NCBI GenBank assembly: GCA_947260045.1
Contig: CAMYOP010000040.1
Location: 1 to 13,404, forward strand
Direction: 5' to 3'
Source of the DNA: an uncultured Desulfobulbaceae bacterium
Lineage (GTDB): Bacteria; Desulfobacterota; Desulfobulbia; Desulfobulbales; Desulfobulbaceae
DNA: 13,404 nt
The notes below the pieces were generated by a model, which worked only from the letters and a program-made list of their open reading frames with translations, ran no database searches and was not told where the DNA came from. A program made the translations under genes and the position numbers. The first letter of the stretch is position 1. Every line of letters starts with the position of its first letter. This document shows positions 1 through 8,000 of the stretch, piece by piece.

Positions 1-672
1 AGCCTTTACATCGTCTCCCTAGCAATGCTGGCTTTTTTAAGACTACCGCCCAAGCAAGTGGCAGAAGGTGTTGCCGGCAAAAATACAGGCCGCCCCCTGA
101 AAATCATTGCTGCCCAGCCCATGTTCATCGTAGCCCTAATCTGCGGCATGCTGGGCTATGGGGTCATGGTCCTGGCAATGACAGCAACGCCTCTGGCCAT
201 GCAGCAGTCTGCCCACCCATTTTCCGAGACCACATTTGTCATCCAGTGGCATGTCCTCGGCATGTTCGCTCCTGCCTTTGTCACAGGCCACCTGATCAAA
301 CGCTACGGTGCGCTTGATATTATGCTTGCCGGGGCAGCCCTGGGGGTTGCCTGCATGACCGTCAACCTGGCCGGCAGCAGCGTCTGGCATTTCTGGACTG
401 CTTTATTGCTCCTGGGGATCAGCTGGAATTTTCTCTTTATCGGTGCCACCACCCTGCTCACAGAAACCTACCGTCCGGTGGAACGGGCTAAAACCCAGGC
501 ACTTAACGATTTTGCCGTATTTACCACTGTCGCTCTGTCATCCCTTTCAGCCGGGGCTTTGCAAAACAACTACGGCTGGCAGACCGTCAACCTGGGATTG
601 ATACCCCTGCTGCTGATAATCCTGGCCGCCATTATCTGGGGCAAAAGCAAGCGTCATACACAGACGTCTTAA
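1..672 (+). CDS. MFS permease, C-terminal half (5' end outside window)
   Basis: Inner-membrane secondary transporter of the major facilitator superfamily; the substrate cannot be told. The frame is already open at base 1, so the gene begins upstream; the ATG at 25 is internal. The 223 visible codons cover about the last six membrane segments. These include a helix with the stretch MVLAMTATPLAM, a loop GHLIKRYG that matches the MFS motif-A pattern (G-x-L-x-x-R-x-G) in the second half of the fold, a helix around FWTALLLLGISWNFLF followed by the amphipathic TYRPVERAKTQA stretch, and a final helix LIPLLLIILAAIIW before a short basic tail GKSKRHTQTS. The TATPLAM plus TETYRPxERAK combination is one I associate with uncharacterised bacterial MFS permeases. 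It ends one base before the stop of a convergent small gene. Family assignment is firm; function is unknown. Confidence 0.9.
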   Translation, partial: SLYIVSLAMLAFLRLPPKQVAEGVAGKNTGRPLKIIAAQPMFIVALICGMLGYGVMVLAMTATPLAMQQSAHPFSETTFVIQWHVLGMFAPAFVTGHLIKRYGALDIMLAGAALGVACMTVNLAGSSVWHFWTALLLLGISWNFLFIGATTLLTETYRPVERAKTQALNDFAVFTTVALSSLSAGALQNNYGWQTVNLGLIPLLLIILAAIIWGKSKRHTQTS

Positions 673-673
673 A

Positions 674-865
674 TTATTTATTATTTCGACCGGATCTTTT
701 GTACATTTGATTTTTTTTGGGCGTCTTTCCTTTGCAGACACGGCACCGTTCATTACTGCACAATTGGCAGGAGAAACAGTCGGGACATGAATTTTTTTTT
801 GCTCCAGGATTGCAGTCCGGCACATGGATCATTCCCCTGTTATCGGGTAATTTTCTGAAACTCAC
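674..865 (-). CDS. Small cysteine-rich protein (63 aa), convergent with the MFS gene
   Basis: I do not recognise a named family. The 63-residue product has a compact cysteine cluster, CPDCFSCQLC then CRVC (C-x2-C-x2-C-x2-C-x5-C-x2-C), with an isolated cysteine in the N-terminal part and a basic tail KTPKKNQMYKRSGRNNK. This suggests a metal-binding (zinc or Fe-S) or disulfide-rich knuckle; that is inference. The start is GTG. On the minus strand it is preceded by GGGAG with a seven-base spacer, a good ribosome binding site. The stop lies one base from the MFS stop, the tight tail-to-tail packing expected of two real genes, and no overlapping plus-strand gene competes. Against it: the short length, and the fact that cysteine-dense reading frames can arise by chance. 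The promoter would lie in the divergent region beyond 865. Confidence 0.5.
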   Translation of the reverse strand: MSFRKLPDNRGMIHVPDCNPGAKKNSCPDCFSCQLCSNERCRVCKGKTPKKNQMYKRSGRNNK

Positions 866-924
866 CTTCGTACTCCCAGCTAAGGGAAACTATACTATTA
901 GTCACCTCTCTATCGCCTGCAATT

Positions 925-982
925 ATTGTTGCTCATCATGTCATTCATTGAATATTCCATGTACCATAAAGGGAGCAACAAT
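925..982. repeat. 10-bp perfect inverted repeat, 38-base spacing
   Basis: attgttgctc at 925-934 is the exact reverse complement of gagcaacaat at 973-982. It sits between the two divergently read genes, where operator half-sites would be expected. The 38-base spacing is long for one dimer site, and no bound regulator can be named. Confidence 0.4.
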
Positions 983-1078
983 TGATAGTACGATGACAAA
1001 AAGAAAGGGAGGCCTTTCTACTTGTTGCGTTAACCCGTATTTTTCATGAATGGCGTATAAAAAAAAAATGATTAGTAT

Positions 1079-1107
1079 TTGAATATATACAAAAAATACT
1101 TTATGAG
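1079..1107 (+). promoter_or_regulatory. Candidate sigma70-type promoter for the zinc-ribbon gene
   Basis: TTGAAT at 1079-1084, a 17-base spacer, then TATGAG at 1102-1107; each hexamer matches consensus at four of six positions. An alternative -10, TAGAAT at 1110-1115, lies just downstream. The region is very AT-rich and about 50 bases before the ATG at 1160. Chance matches are likely in such sequence. Confidence 0.3.
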
Positions 1108-1159
1108 AATAGAATAAGATAGATTATACCGGTCATTCTTAATAGAGGAGGAGTTGATC

Positions 1160-1747
1160 ATGGAAACTGAAAAAAATCAAGACCAGACCACGGAAGAGGA
1201 ACTTGCGGCTTACGAAAAGTTGCGGCAGCGGGTTAGTAAAACCTTTGGAGAACTCCATGACAAGATCAATAGGGAAAGCATCAGTAATGCAATTGACAAG
1301 GCTACGGCTGATTTAAAAGAAGTCGGCGGGCACTCCATGGAAGCCATTGGCAAGGCTTCCACTGCCTTGAAAAAGGATATTGCCTCAACAACGGGACATC
1401 TCAAGCCCAAGGTGGATGAGGCGACAGAGGGAGCCAAGAAGCAGTTTGACCACTGGCTTGATAAAGGCGGCGCTCTTTGGCACGACATCGCCCAGGAGGC
1501 GGAGCATGTCTATGAATATTCCCGTGACAAGGGTGGTGCCTTTATGGTGAATGTTGCCAAAGGATTAAGCGAATGGAGCCAGCACATGGGGGAAAAGGTG
1601 GACACCTCGCTGAAATACAAAACCGGTGAGATCACCCATGGCGGTGAATTTACCTGTTCCAGCTGTGAAGGCAAAATCCATCTGAAACACCCGGGTCGGA
1701 TCCCGCCCTGCCCGAAATGCACGAAAACAGAGTTCCGGCGCTCCTAA
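1160..1747 (+). CDS. DUF1451 (YbeL-like) zinc-ribbon protein
   Basis: A 195-residue soluble protein without a signal peptide. The C-terminal third carries a zinc ribbon: C166-S-S-C169, the conserved HPGRIPPCPKC stretch, and C184-P-K-C187, followed by a short basic end. This pattern (GE...CxxC...HPGxxPxCPKC...F) is the signature of the DUF1451/PF07295 family, represented in E. coli by YbeL, whose function is not established. The N-terminal 150 residues are charged and helical (for example EELAAYEKLRQRVSKTF and a glycine/alanine/lysine-rich stretch resembling LEA-type amphipathic repeats), also normal for the family, so length and layout look complete. The start is the ATG at 1160, chosen because GAGGAGGAG at 1145-1153 sits six bases upstream; the in-frame TTG at 1154 would overlap that site. 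It appears monocistronic: a hairpin-containing gap of about 340 bases follows. Confidence 0.88.
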   Translation: METEKNQDQTTEEELAAYEKLRQRVSKTFGELHDKINRESISNAIDKATADLKEVGGHSMEAIGKASTALKKDIASTTGHLKPKVDEATEGAKKQFDHWLDKGGALWHDIAQEAEHVYEYSRDKGGAFMVNVAKGLSEWSQHMGEKVDTSLKYKTGEITHGGEFTCSSCEGKIHLKHPGRIPPCPKCTKTEFRRS

Positions 1748-1758
1748 GCAGGGATAAA

Positions 1759-1781
1759 AGCCTGAAAAAACACTTCAGGTT
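1759..1781 (+). terminator. Weak hairpin just after the zinc-ribbon gene
   Basis: The arms cctgaa (1761-1766) and ttcagg (1774-1779) pair perfectly around a seven-base loop and extend by G-U and A-U pairs on the outside. It begins 13 bases after the stop codon. It lacks a following T-run and is low in GC, so it is at best a poor intrinsic terminator; it may act together with the larger hairpin at 1801-1848. Confidence 0.3.
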
Positions 1782-1800
1782 GCAAACTTCTACAAACCGC

Positions 1801-1848
1801 CTTCCCGCCACTCATCAGCCCACAGAACAGTTGATGATTGGCAGGAAG
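1801..1848. repeat. Long near-perfect hairpin (19-position stem, 10-base loop)
   Basis: Bases 1801-1819 pair with 1830-1848: 16 Watson-Crick pairs, one G-U (1818/1831) and two mismatches (1806/1843, 1811/1838), around the loop 1820-1829. No coding frame explains it. It could be a transcription end signal for the zinc-ribbon gene, a REP/MITE-like palindromic element, or the core of a small structured RNA. What follows is ttgtacttg, not a clean T-run, so a simple intrinsic terminator is not assured. Confidence 0.6.
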
Positions 1849-1957
1849 TTGTACTTGAAAAATCATCCTCCTATAACTGCGTTACTCCATACCTGGTTTT
1901 TTATAGATGTTCCGCCTCTCACCTTTAAAAACGGCTTCTTTCAGCGCTTTCTCTTCC

Positions 1958-1998
1958 AACAATACCCTTATAGTGATTGACTCCACCAGCGTATTGTT
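1958..1998. repeat. 8-bp inverted repeat overlapping the candidate promoter
   Basis: aacaatac (1958-1965) and gtattgtt (1991-1998) are exact reverse complements with 25 bases between them. The arms flank the TTGACT hexamer at 1977-1982, a plausible operator layout but short enough to be chance. Confidence 0.3.
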
Positions 1999-2005
1999 AT
2001 AAAAA
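1977..2005 (+). promoter_or_regulatory. Candidate promoter of the giant hydrolase/coiled-coil gene
   Basis: TTGACT at 1977-1982 matches the -35 consensus at five of six positions. Downstream are TATAAA (1998-2003, 15-base spacer, five of six) and TAAAAA (2000-2005, 17-base spacer, four of six). Transcription would start near 2010, leaving a leader of about 75-115 bases before the possible start codons. Confidence 0.4.
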
Positions 2006-2086
2006 GCTACTCAACTTATTTGCATAAAGCAAACAGCAGAACAACCTCCTGACAACAAAACCGAGCCCAAAGTTGCTATCACTATT

Positions 2087-5000
2087 ATGGCGTGGATGTA
2101 TAAGAAAATGAGATCGGACGGGCGCATGAAATCAGCCTGGGCCAAACCTCTGTTGCTTGGCATTTGCCTAATCAGTGTATCTCTTCTCACCTTTTGCTGG
2201 AGTTCCGGCAGTTCAGCACAAAACGCCCAGAGCAAAACGAAAATAAGTTCATTGGCTCTCAAAAGGCTGGCCGCATCACCTTCGCTCCTGGGTTTTAGCA
2301 CGGTCCAGTTTGAAACGACCGTTGGAAACATTGGCCAGATGAACGGCATATACAGTGTTATTGTCGTGCGCAATAATTACATGGTACTTGAAAGGTATTT
2401 CCGTGAAGGGTACCGCGACAAGCCCCACAACTTGAAATCAGCCACCAAGAGCGTACTGTCGGCCCTCACCGGTATTGCCATTGACAAGGGATATCTACGG
2501 CTGGACCAGCCGATCAGTGACTTTCTGCCCCAGGTTAAGTCCCAGAAAGATCCGCGCAAGGCTGATATCACTGTGCTCCACCTCCTGACCATGACTTCCG
2601 GGCTGGAGCCGACAAGCTACCAGGCTTATAACTCCTGGGTCACAAACAAGACCGACTGGGTTCAGACCATCCTGAATCGGCCCCTTGTAGCAGATCCGGG
2701 AACAAAACATCAATACAGTACGGGTGACACCCACATACTCTCAGCAGTTCTCACCGGAGCAACCCGTATGAGCACCAGGGAATTTGCGGAAAAAAATCTG
2801 TTCGGCCCCCTTGATATCAATGTCAAAGGCTGGGAAATCGATCCGCAGGGTATCAATCAGGGCGGCAATAACCTGTCGCTCATTCCCCTTGATATGACTC
2901 TGTTCGGCCAGCTTTACCTGGACAAAGGTATGTACAGGAACAGGCAGGTTATTCCCAAATGGTGGGTGGATGCCTCCACCCGGCCCAACTACATGGGAGA
3001 ACATGAGGTATATGGGTACTATGGTTATCTGTGGTATTCACGCCCTCGTGGTTATGATGCTTTTGTGGCTGTGGGTTACGGCGGGCAATACATCTATGTA
3101 TCGCCTGAGTACAATACTGTAATTGTCATAACATCAACCCTTGAATCCAAGGGCAAGGCGTGGGAAAGAGAGCTTTTCGATTATATCCAGAATGGAATTC
3201 TCGGCAGTATTGAACCTGAAAAACAGCAGCTTTTACAGGTTGAGTATGATCCCAAAACCTCTCCCGGATTCTTGCAAACCACACCCATTGCCAGTCAGGA
3301 TGTATCCGGCGCAAAGCGCATCGGTCTTGCCATTGCCAATCTGAACCTGCGCCAAGGACCGAGCCCGACAAACCCTGTCATAACTCTGCTTAGCCCTGGA
3401 ACTGTGCTGGAAATTCAGGAACAGAAAAATTCATGGCTCAGGGTCCAGGCCCTGAATCTGAGCGGCTGGGTTGCATCCGAGTATGTCCGCATAATTAATC
3501 CCAAAATGATCAGCTTTGCCAGGCATGAGCCGGAAGCAGCCGGGGTAGTGAAACATACAAAAACCCAAGAGATTCCTGGGCCGGTTGCCGCAATCACCAG
3601 GACTCCACAGCAGGATCAAGTACTCAAAAATTCACAGAAACTTGTCAGCCAGCTGCAGAAAAACCTAGAGGCCTCAGAACAGGTCAAAAAACAGCTGCAG
3701 GGCGACATTGCAGGGATTCAGAAAAAACTGGCAGGACAAGAGCAGAACTCGACCAGATTAGAAGCAGAGCGCACAGCCATGGAAAAAGAGCTGGCGGAGC
3801 TTTACATCCAGATTGACACGCAACGTAACAAATTACTAACGGCCAGGACCAACTGGGACAGCCTCCAGGCAGATCTTGTTCAATTACAGAAAGAATTGAC
3901 TGAACAACAGAAGGTCAGCGCCGCATCTGCTGCGGCTAAAGCAGAACTTGAAAGCAGGCTGACTGCATCACTTAACAGGATAAAAGAATTAGAGGAAACC
4001 CAGGGCCGCATCACCCAACAAGAGGCAAAAACCCTTACAAAACTGAAACAGGAACTTACCCTTGAACGGACGCAGCTCAAGAAAATGGAACAGGCCCTGC
4101 TGGAAGCCCGGGCCGGATCCAAAGATATTGCAGTAAAACTGGCAGGGGTAAACAAAGAACTGACAAGCGAACGCCTGGCAGTTGCTCAATCAGAAGATGC
4201 ACGCAGAATGCTGGAACTGGACCTGGCCGGCCTGAAAAATCAGCTTGACACCCAGACCGGCACCCTGACAACTGCACAGGCTAAGCGCAACTCCCTGCTG
4301 GAGGAATTAACGGCCTTAAAGCAGAAAGTGTCGGACCAGCAGGAGAAAATATCCAAGGCTGAATCACTGGAAAAAAACCTGGCAGCTGAACTGACAGCTG
4401 CCCGGGAGCAGGTTACAAAATTAGAGAAGATTCAGACTTCTGCCCTTGCTCAAGCTGCTGATGACAGCCAGCAGTTGGAGAAGCAACTTGCAGCAGAGCT
4501 TAATCAGGTTGCCACACTGAAAAAACAGGTGCAAGAAACCAAGGCCAAAGCTGAAGAAGCTGCCGCAAAATTCATCCGGGCAAGTGCAGACTTAATTAAT
4601 CTGCAGAAATCAAATGCTTTACAGAAAGGAGCCAGAAACACACTGCAGTCTGAACTGGCCGGTATGCAAAAAGAAATAGCGGCACTGCAGGAGCGTATCA
4701 AACAGACAGAATCTGCAAAGAATGCGCTTGAAATTGAGCTGGCTGCCGCCAGGACTCAGATAGAAAACCTGGGCAAAACAGAAAGCGAGATAGTCAAAAA
4801 AGCAGCGCTGAATAGGCAGCAGTTGGAGGAAGAGCTGGCTGCAGAGCGATCCCGGATTGCAGAAACAAAAAAACAGCTTATGGAATCGCGGGCAATAAAC
4901 AAGGAAATCGCCGCAGAACTTTCCAAGTTAGAGGAAGAGCGTAAAAGTCAGCGCCAGGCAAATGGGCTGGCCGAAGCAGCACGCAATTCATTAACAGATG

Positions 5001-8000
5001 AACTGGCCGGCATGCAGGACCAGCTTGATACCCAGACCGGCACTTTAACAACCATACAGTCAAAACGAGATGCACTAAAGGCTGGGCTTGCCCTATTACA
5101 TCAGGAACTGGCGGCCCAAGAGGAAATTATCCTGCAGGCGGCTGCAGACAAAAAAGAGCTCGAAAAAAAGTTGGCCGCCTCCCAGGCACAGATCGAAGAG
5201 CTGCACAAAACTCAGGAAACTACACTTGCCCAGGATGCAAAGGCCAAAAAACAAGTTGAAGCGAAGTTGGCCGCAGAGTCAACACAGCGCCTGGAAGTTG
5301 AAAAACAATTGCAGGATACAGAAGCCAAACGCCAGGATGCCAGTGCTGAACTGGAAAGAGCAAATAAAAGAATCGAGGCACAAAAATATGCTGTGGCTGA
5401 GCTCAAGGCTACGCTGGACAAATCTGCCTTGAAGCTTGCCTGGCTGCAAAAGGATTTAGATGCAAAACAAGAAGTTGTCACCCATTCCGAGTCTGCCAGA
5501 AAAAAATTAGAAGCTGAACTGACTGCTGCAAAATCGCAGATGGAAACACTGACGAAAAAAGAACAACAACTGTCTGAAGTCTTGGTATCGAAGCACCAAC
5601 TGGAACAGAAGCTGGTTGCAGAACAGAAACAGTTGGTGGAAACCAGGAATAAATTACAGGAGCTTGAAACAAATCATCGGGAAGTTACAACGAAACTTGC
5701 CAAGGTTAATGAAGAACTTGAGAAACAAATTCTGGCCGCCTCTCAGTCCGATGCTGTACGCAAAACCGTGGAGGCTGAACTGTCTGGAATGCAGGGCCAG
5801 CTTGATGCCCAAACCAACACCCTGACAACTATACAGTCAAAGCGAAATACTTTAACGGTAGAACTTGAATTACTGCAAAAGGATTTTGCTGCGCAACAGA
5901 AAATCTCCAAACAAACAGCCGCAGACAAGGCAGCCCTTGAAACCGAATTGACAACAATCCGCGCACAGATGGCAGAGCTTGGGGATGCAAAGCGACAGTC
6001 CCTTGAAAAGTCGGCAAAAAACCTGAAGCAACTGGAATCGGACCTTGCAGCAGAGCGGCAGCAGCTAAATACCGTTAAGCTCCAGCTGCAGGAAGCAGAT
6101 ACCGAGCGCCAGACACTCAAATCGCAACTGAGCCAACTAAGCACGGAACTTGAAAAACAAAAGCTGGCGCTTGGTAAAGCAGAAACCGCCCGTAAAGCCC
6201 AGGAAGCAGATGTGCTCCAGTACCAAAACAAAATTGCCGCTTTAACTGAAGACCTGAAAACAGAGCGGGCCTCTGCTGCTACTTTCCAGATTGACCTTGG
6301 CGCACTACAGAAGGAAACGGCTGCGCTGCAGGAGGTTGCCAGTCATTCTGCAGCAGCAAGAAAGAAACTTGAAACATTGCTTGCCACTGCCCGGTCAGAA
6401 ATTAATACTGAACGGGAAAGCTGGCTCACTATTAAAACACAGGCTGAAAAATCCAAGACTGCTCTGGAAAAGGACCTGGCCGCTGAACGTGAGAACCTTA
6501 AAAATATTTCGACGCAGCTGCAGACTGCTCAGAAAAACGAAGAGAAGCTTACAACACAGTTGGCAGGTATAAACGGAGCCCTTGAAAAACAGCAGCAGGA
6601 AAGCGCTCAATTCGAAACTGTCAATAAAAAACTGCAAACAGAGCTGGCAGCGCAGCAGAGCAAAGCGGCAAGCCTGGAGCAAAACCTGCAAAAAGTTGTG
6701 GCCGACAGGAACAGCCTTAAAACCGAGATCGGTACACTGCAGAAAGAGATGGCGGCCAGTCAGGAGAGTGCCGACAGGACTGCTGCGGCCAAGAAGGACC
6801 TGGAAACACAACTGACAGCCAAGCTCTCACAGATAGAGGAACTCAACACGAAACAGGCTCAGATTATTGACCAGGCCGCAAAGACTAAACTGCAGCTTGA
6901 AGGTGAGCTTGCGGCAGAGCAGGATAAGCTGAAGCGAGTTGGGACTGAGCTGCAGGCTGCTTTGGCAAGTGACAAGGGACTGAAGGCGCAACTGCTCACG
7001 TTACAGGGTGAAATTACAAAGCAGGAACAGAAAACCGCCCAGGTTGAAACTGAACGCAAAGCCCTGGAAGCTGAACTCTCCGGAATGCAGGACCAGCTTG
7101 ACACCCAGAATGACACCCTTGCCACTGTGCAGTCCAAGCGTAACGGCCTCAAGGTAGAGCTTGCAGCAGCGCATAAAGATCTTGCCACACAGAAGGAGAT
7201 CACGAACCAGACAGCAGCAGCCAAAGCAGCACTTGAAGCTGAACTGGCAACAGCTCGGGTGCAGATGGAAGAACTGGGCGAAACTCAACGCCAGCTCATC
7301 GCACAGTCTGTCAAAACCCAGAAGAAGCTGCAGCAGGACCTTGCTGCTGAGCAGGAAAAGATCAAAGCTGTTGAATTACAGCTGCAGGCTGCGCAAGAAG
7401 GCAAACAGGAGCTTACAACACAGTTAGCCGGAGTAAATGGAGCCCTTGAGAAGCAGCTGCAGGAAAGCGCCCAATTCGAAACTGCCAATAAAAAACTGCA
7501 GAAAAAGCTGGCAGAGCAGCAGACCAAGATTACGGGCCAGGAACAAAACCTGCAAAAAGTTGAGGCTGACAGGAACAGCCTCAAAACCGAGATCGGCTCA
7601 CTGCAGAAAGAGTTGGCAGCCAGTCAGGAGAGTGCCGATAGGACCGCTGCAGCCAGGAAGGACCTGGAAACACAACTGGCAGCCAATCTTTCACAGATAG
7701 AGGAAATCAACACGAAACAGGGTCAGATTATTGCCCAAGCCGCAAAGACTGAGCTGCAGCTTGAAGGTGAGCTTGCGGCAGAGCAGGAGAAGCTGAAGCG
7801 TGTTGGTACTCAGCTGCAGGCTGCTTTGGCAAGCGACAAGGGGCTGAAGGCGCAACTGCTCACGTTACAGGGTGAAATTACAAAGCAGGAACAGAAAACC
7901 GCCCAGGTTGAAACTGCACGCAAATCCCTGGAGGCGGAACTTTCCGGAATGCAGGACCAGCTTGACACCCAGAATGACACCCTTGCCACTGTGCAGTCCA

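Larger units (their letters stand above)
866..1159. other. AT-rich divergent intergenic region
   Basis: No convincing coding frame. A plus-strand frame at 717-1049 has no ribosome binding site and overlaps the better-supported small minus-strand gene. If that small gene is real, this region must carry promoters in both directions: for it (leftward) and for the zinc-ribbon gene (rightward). It contains a 10-bp inverted repeat (925-934 / 973-982) and a candidate rightward promoter (1079-1107), and is especially AT-rich from about 1050 to 1130. Confidence 0.6.
1748..2086. other. 339-base non-coding stretch before the giant gene
   Basis: Holds the two hairpins at 1759-1848 and the promoter-like and inverted-repeat sequences at 1958-2005. 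An 87-codon frame at 1717-1980 overlaps the end of the zinc-ribbon gene and has no ribosome binding site or recognisable content, so I do not call it. The stretch 1850-1955 shows nothing I can name. Confidence 0.6.

Noticed and set aside
717..1049. 110-codon plus-strand reading frame
   Set aside because: No ribosome binding site, no recognisable protein content, and it overlaps the better-supported minus-strand cysteine-rich gene and a promoter-like AT-rich region.
1717..1980. 87-codon plus-strand frame downstream of the zinc-ribbon gene
   Set aside because: Starts inside the zinc-ribbon coding sequence, has no ribosome binding site, and crosses the 1801-1848 hairpin; its composition does not look like protein.
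2190..2200. Lipoprotein signal at the cysteine in LLTFCW
   Set aside because: The residue before the cysteine is phenylalanine, which does not fit a lipobox; an SSA-type Sec cleavage site lies seven residues downstream.
2432..3115. Calling the hydrolase domain an antibiotic-resistance beta-lactamase
   Set aside because: The third motif is GYGGQ instead of KTG, and Y-S-T replaces Y-x-N, as in NylB/esterase-type members; nothing points to beta-lactam hydrolysis.
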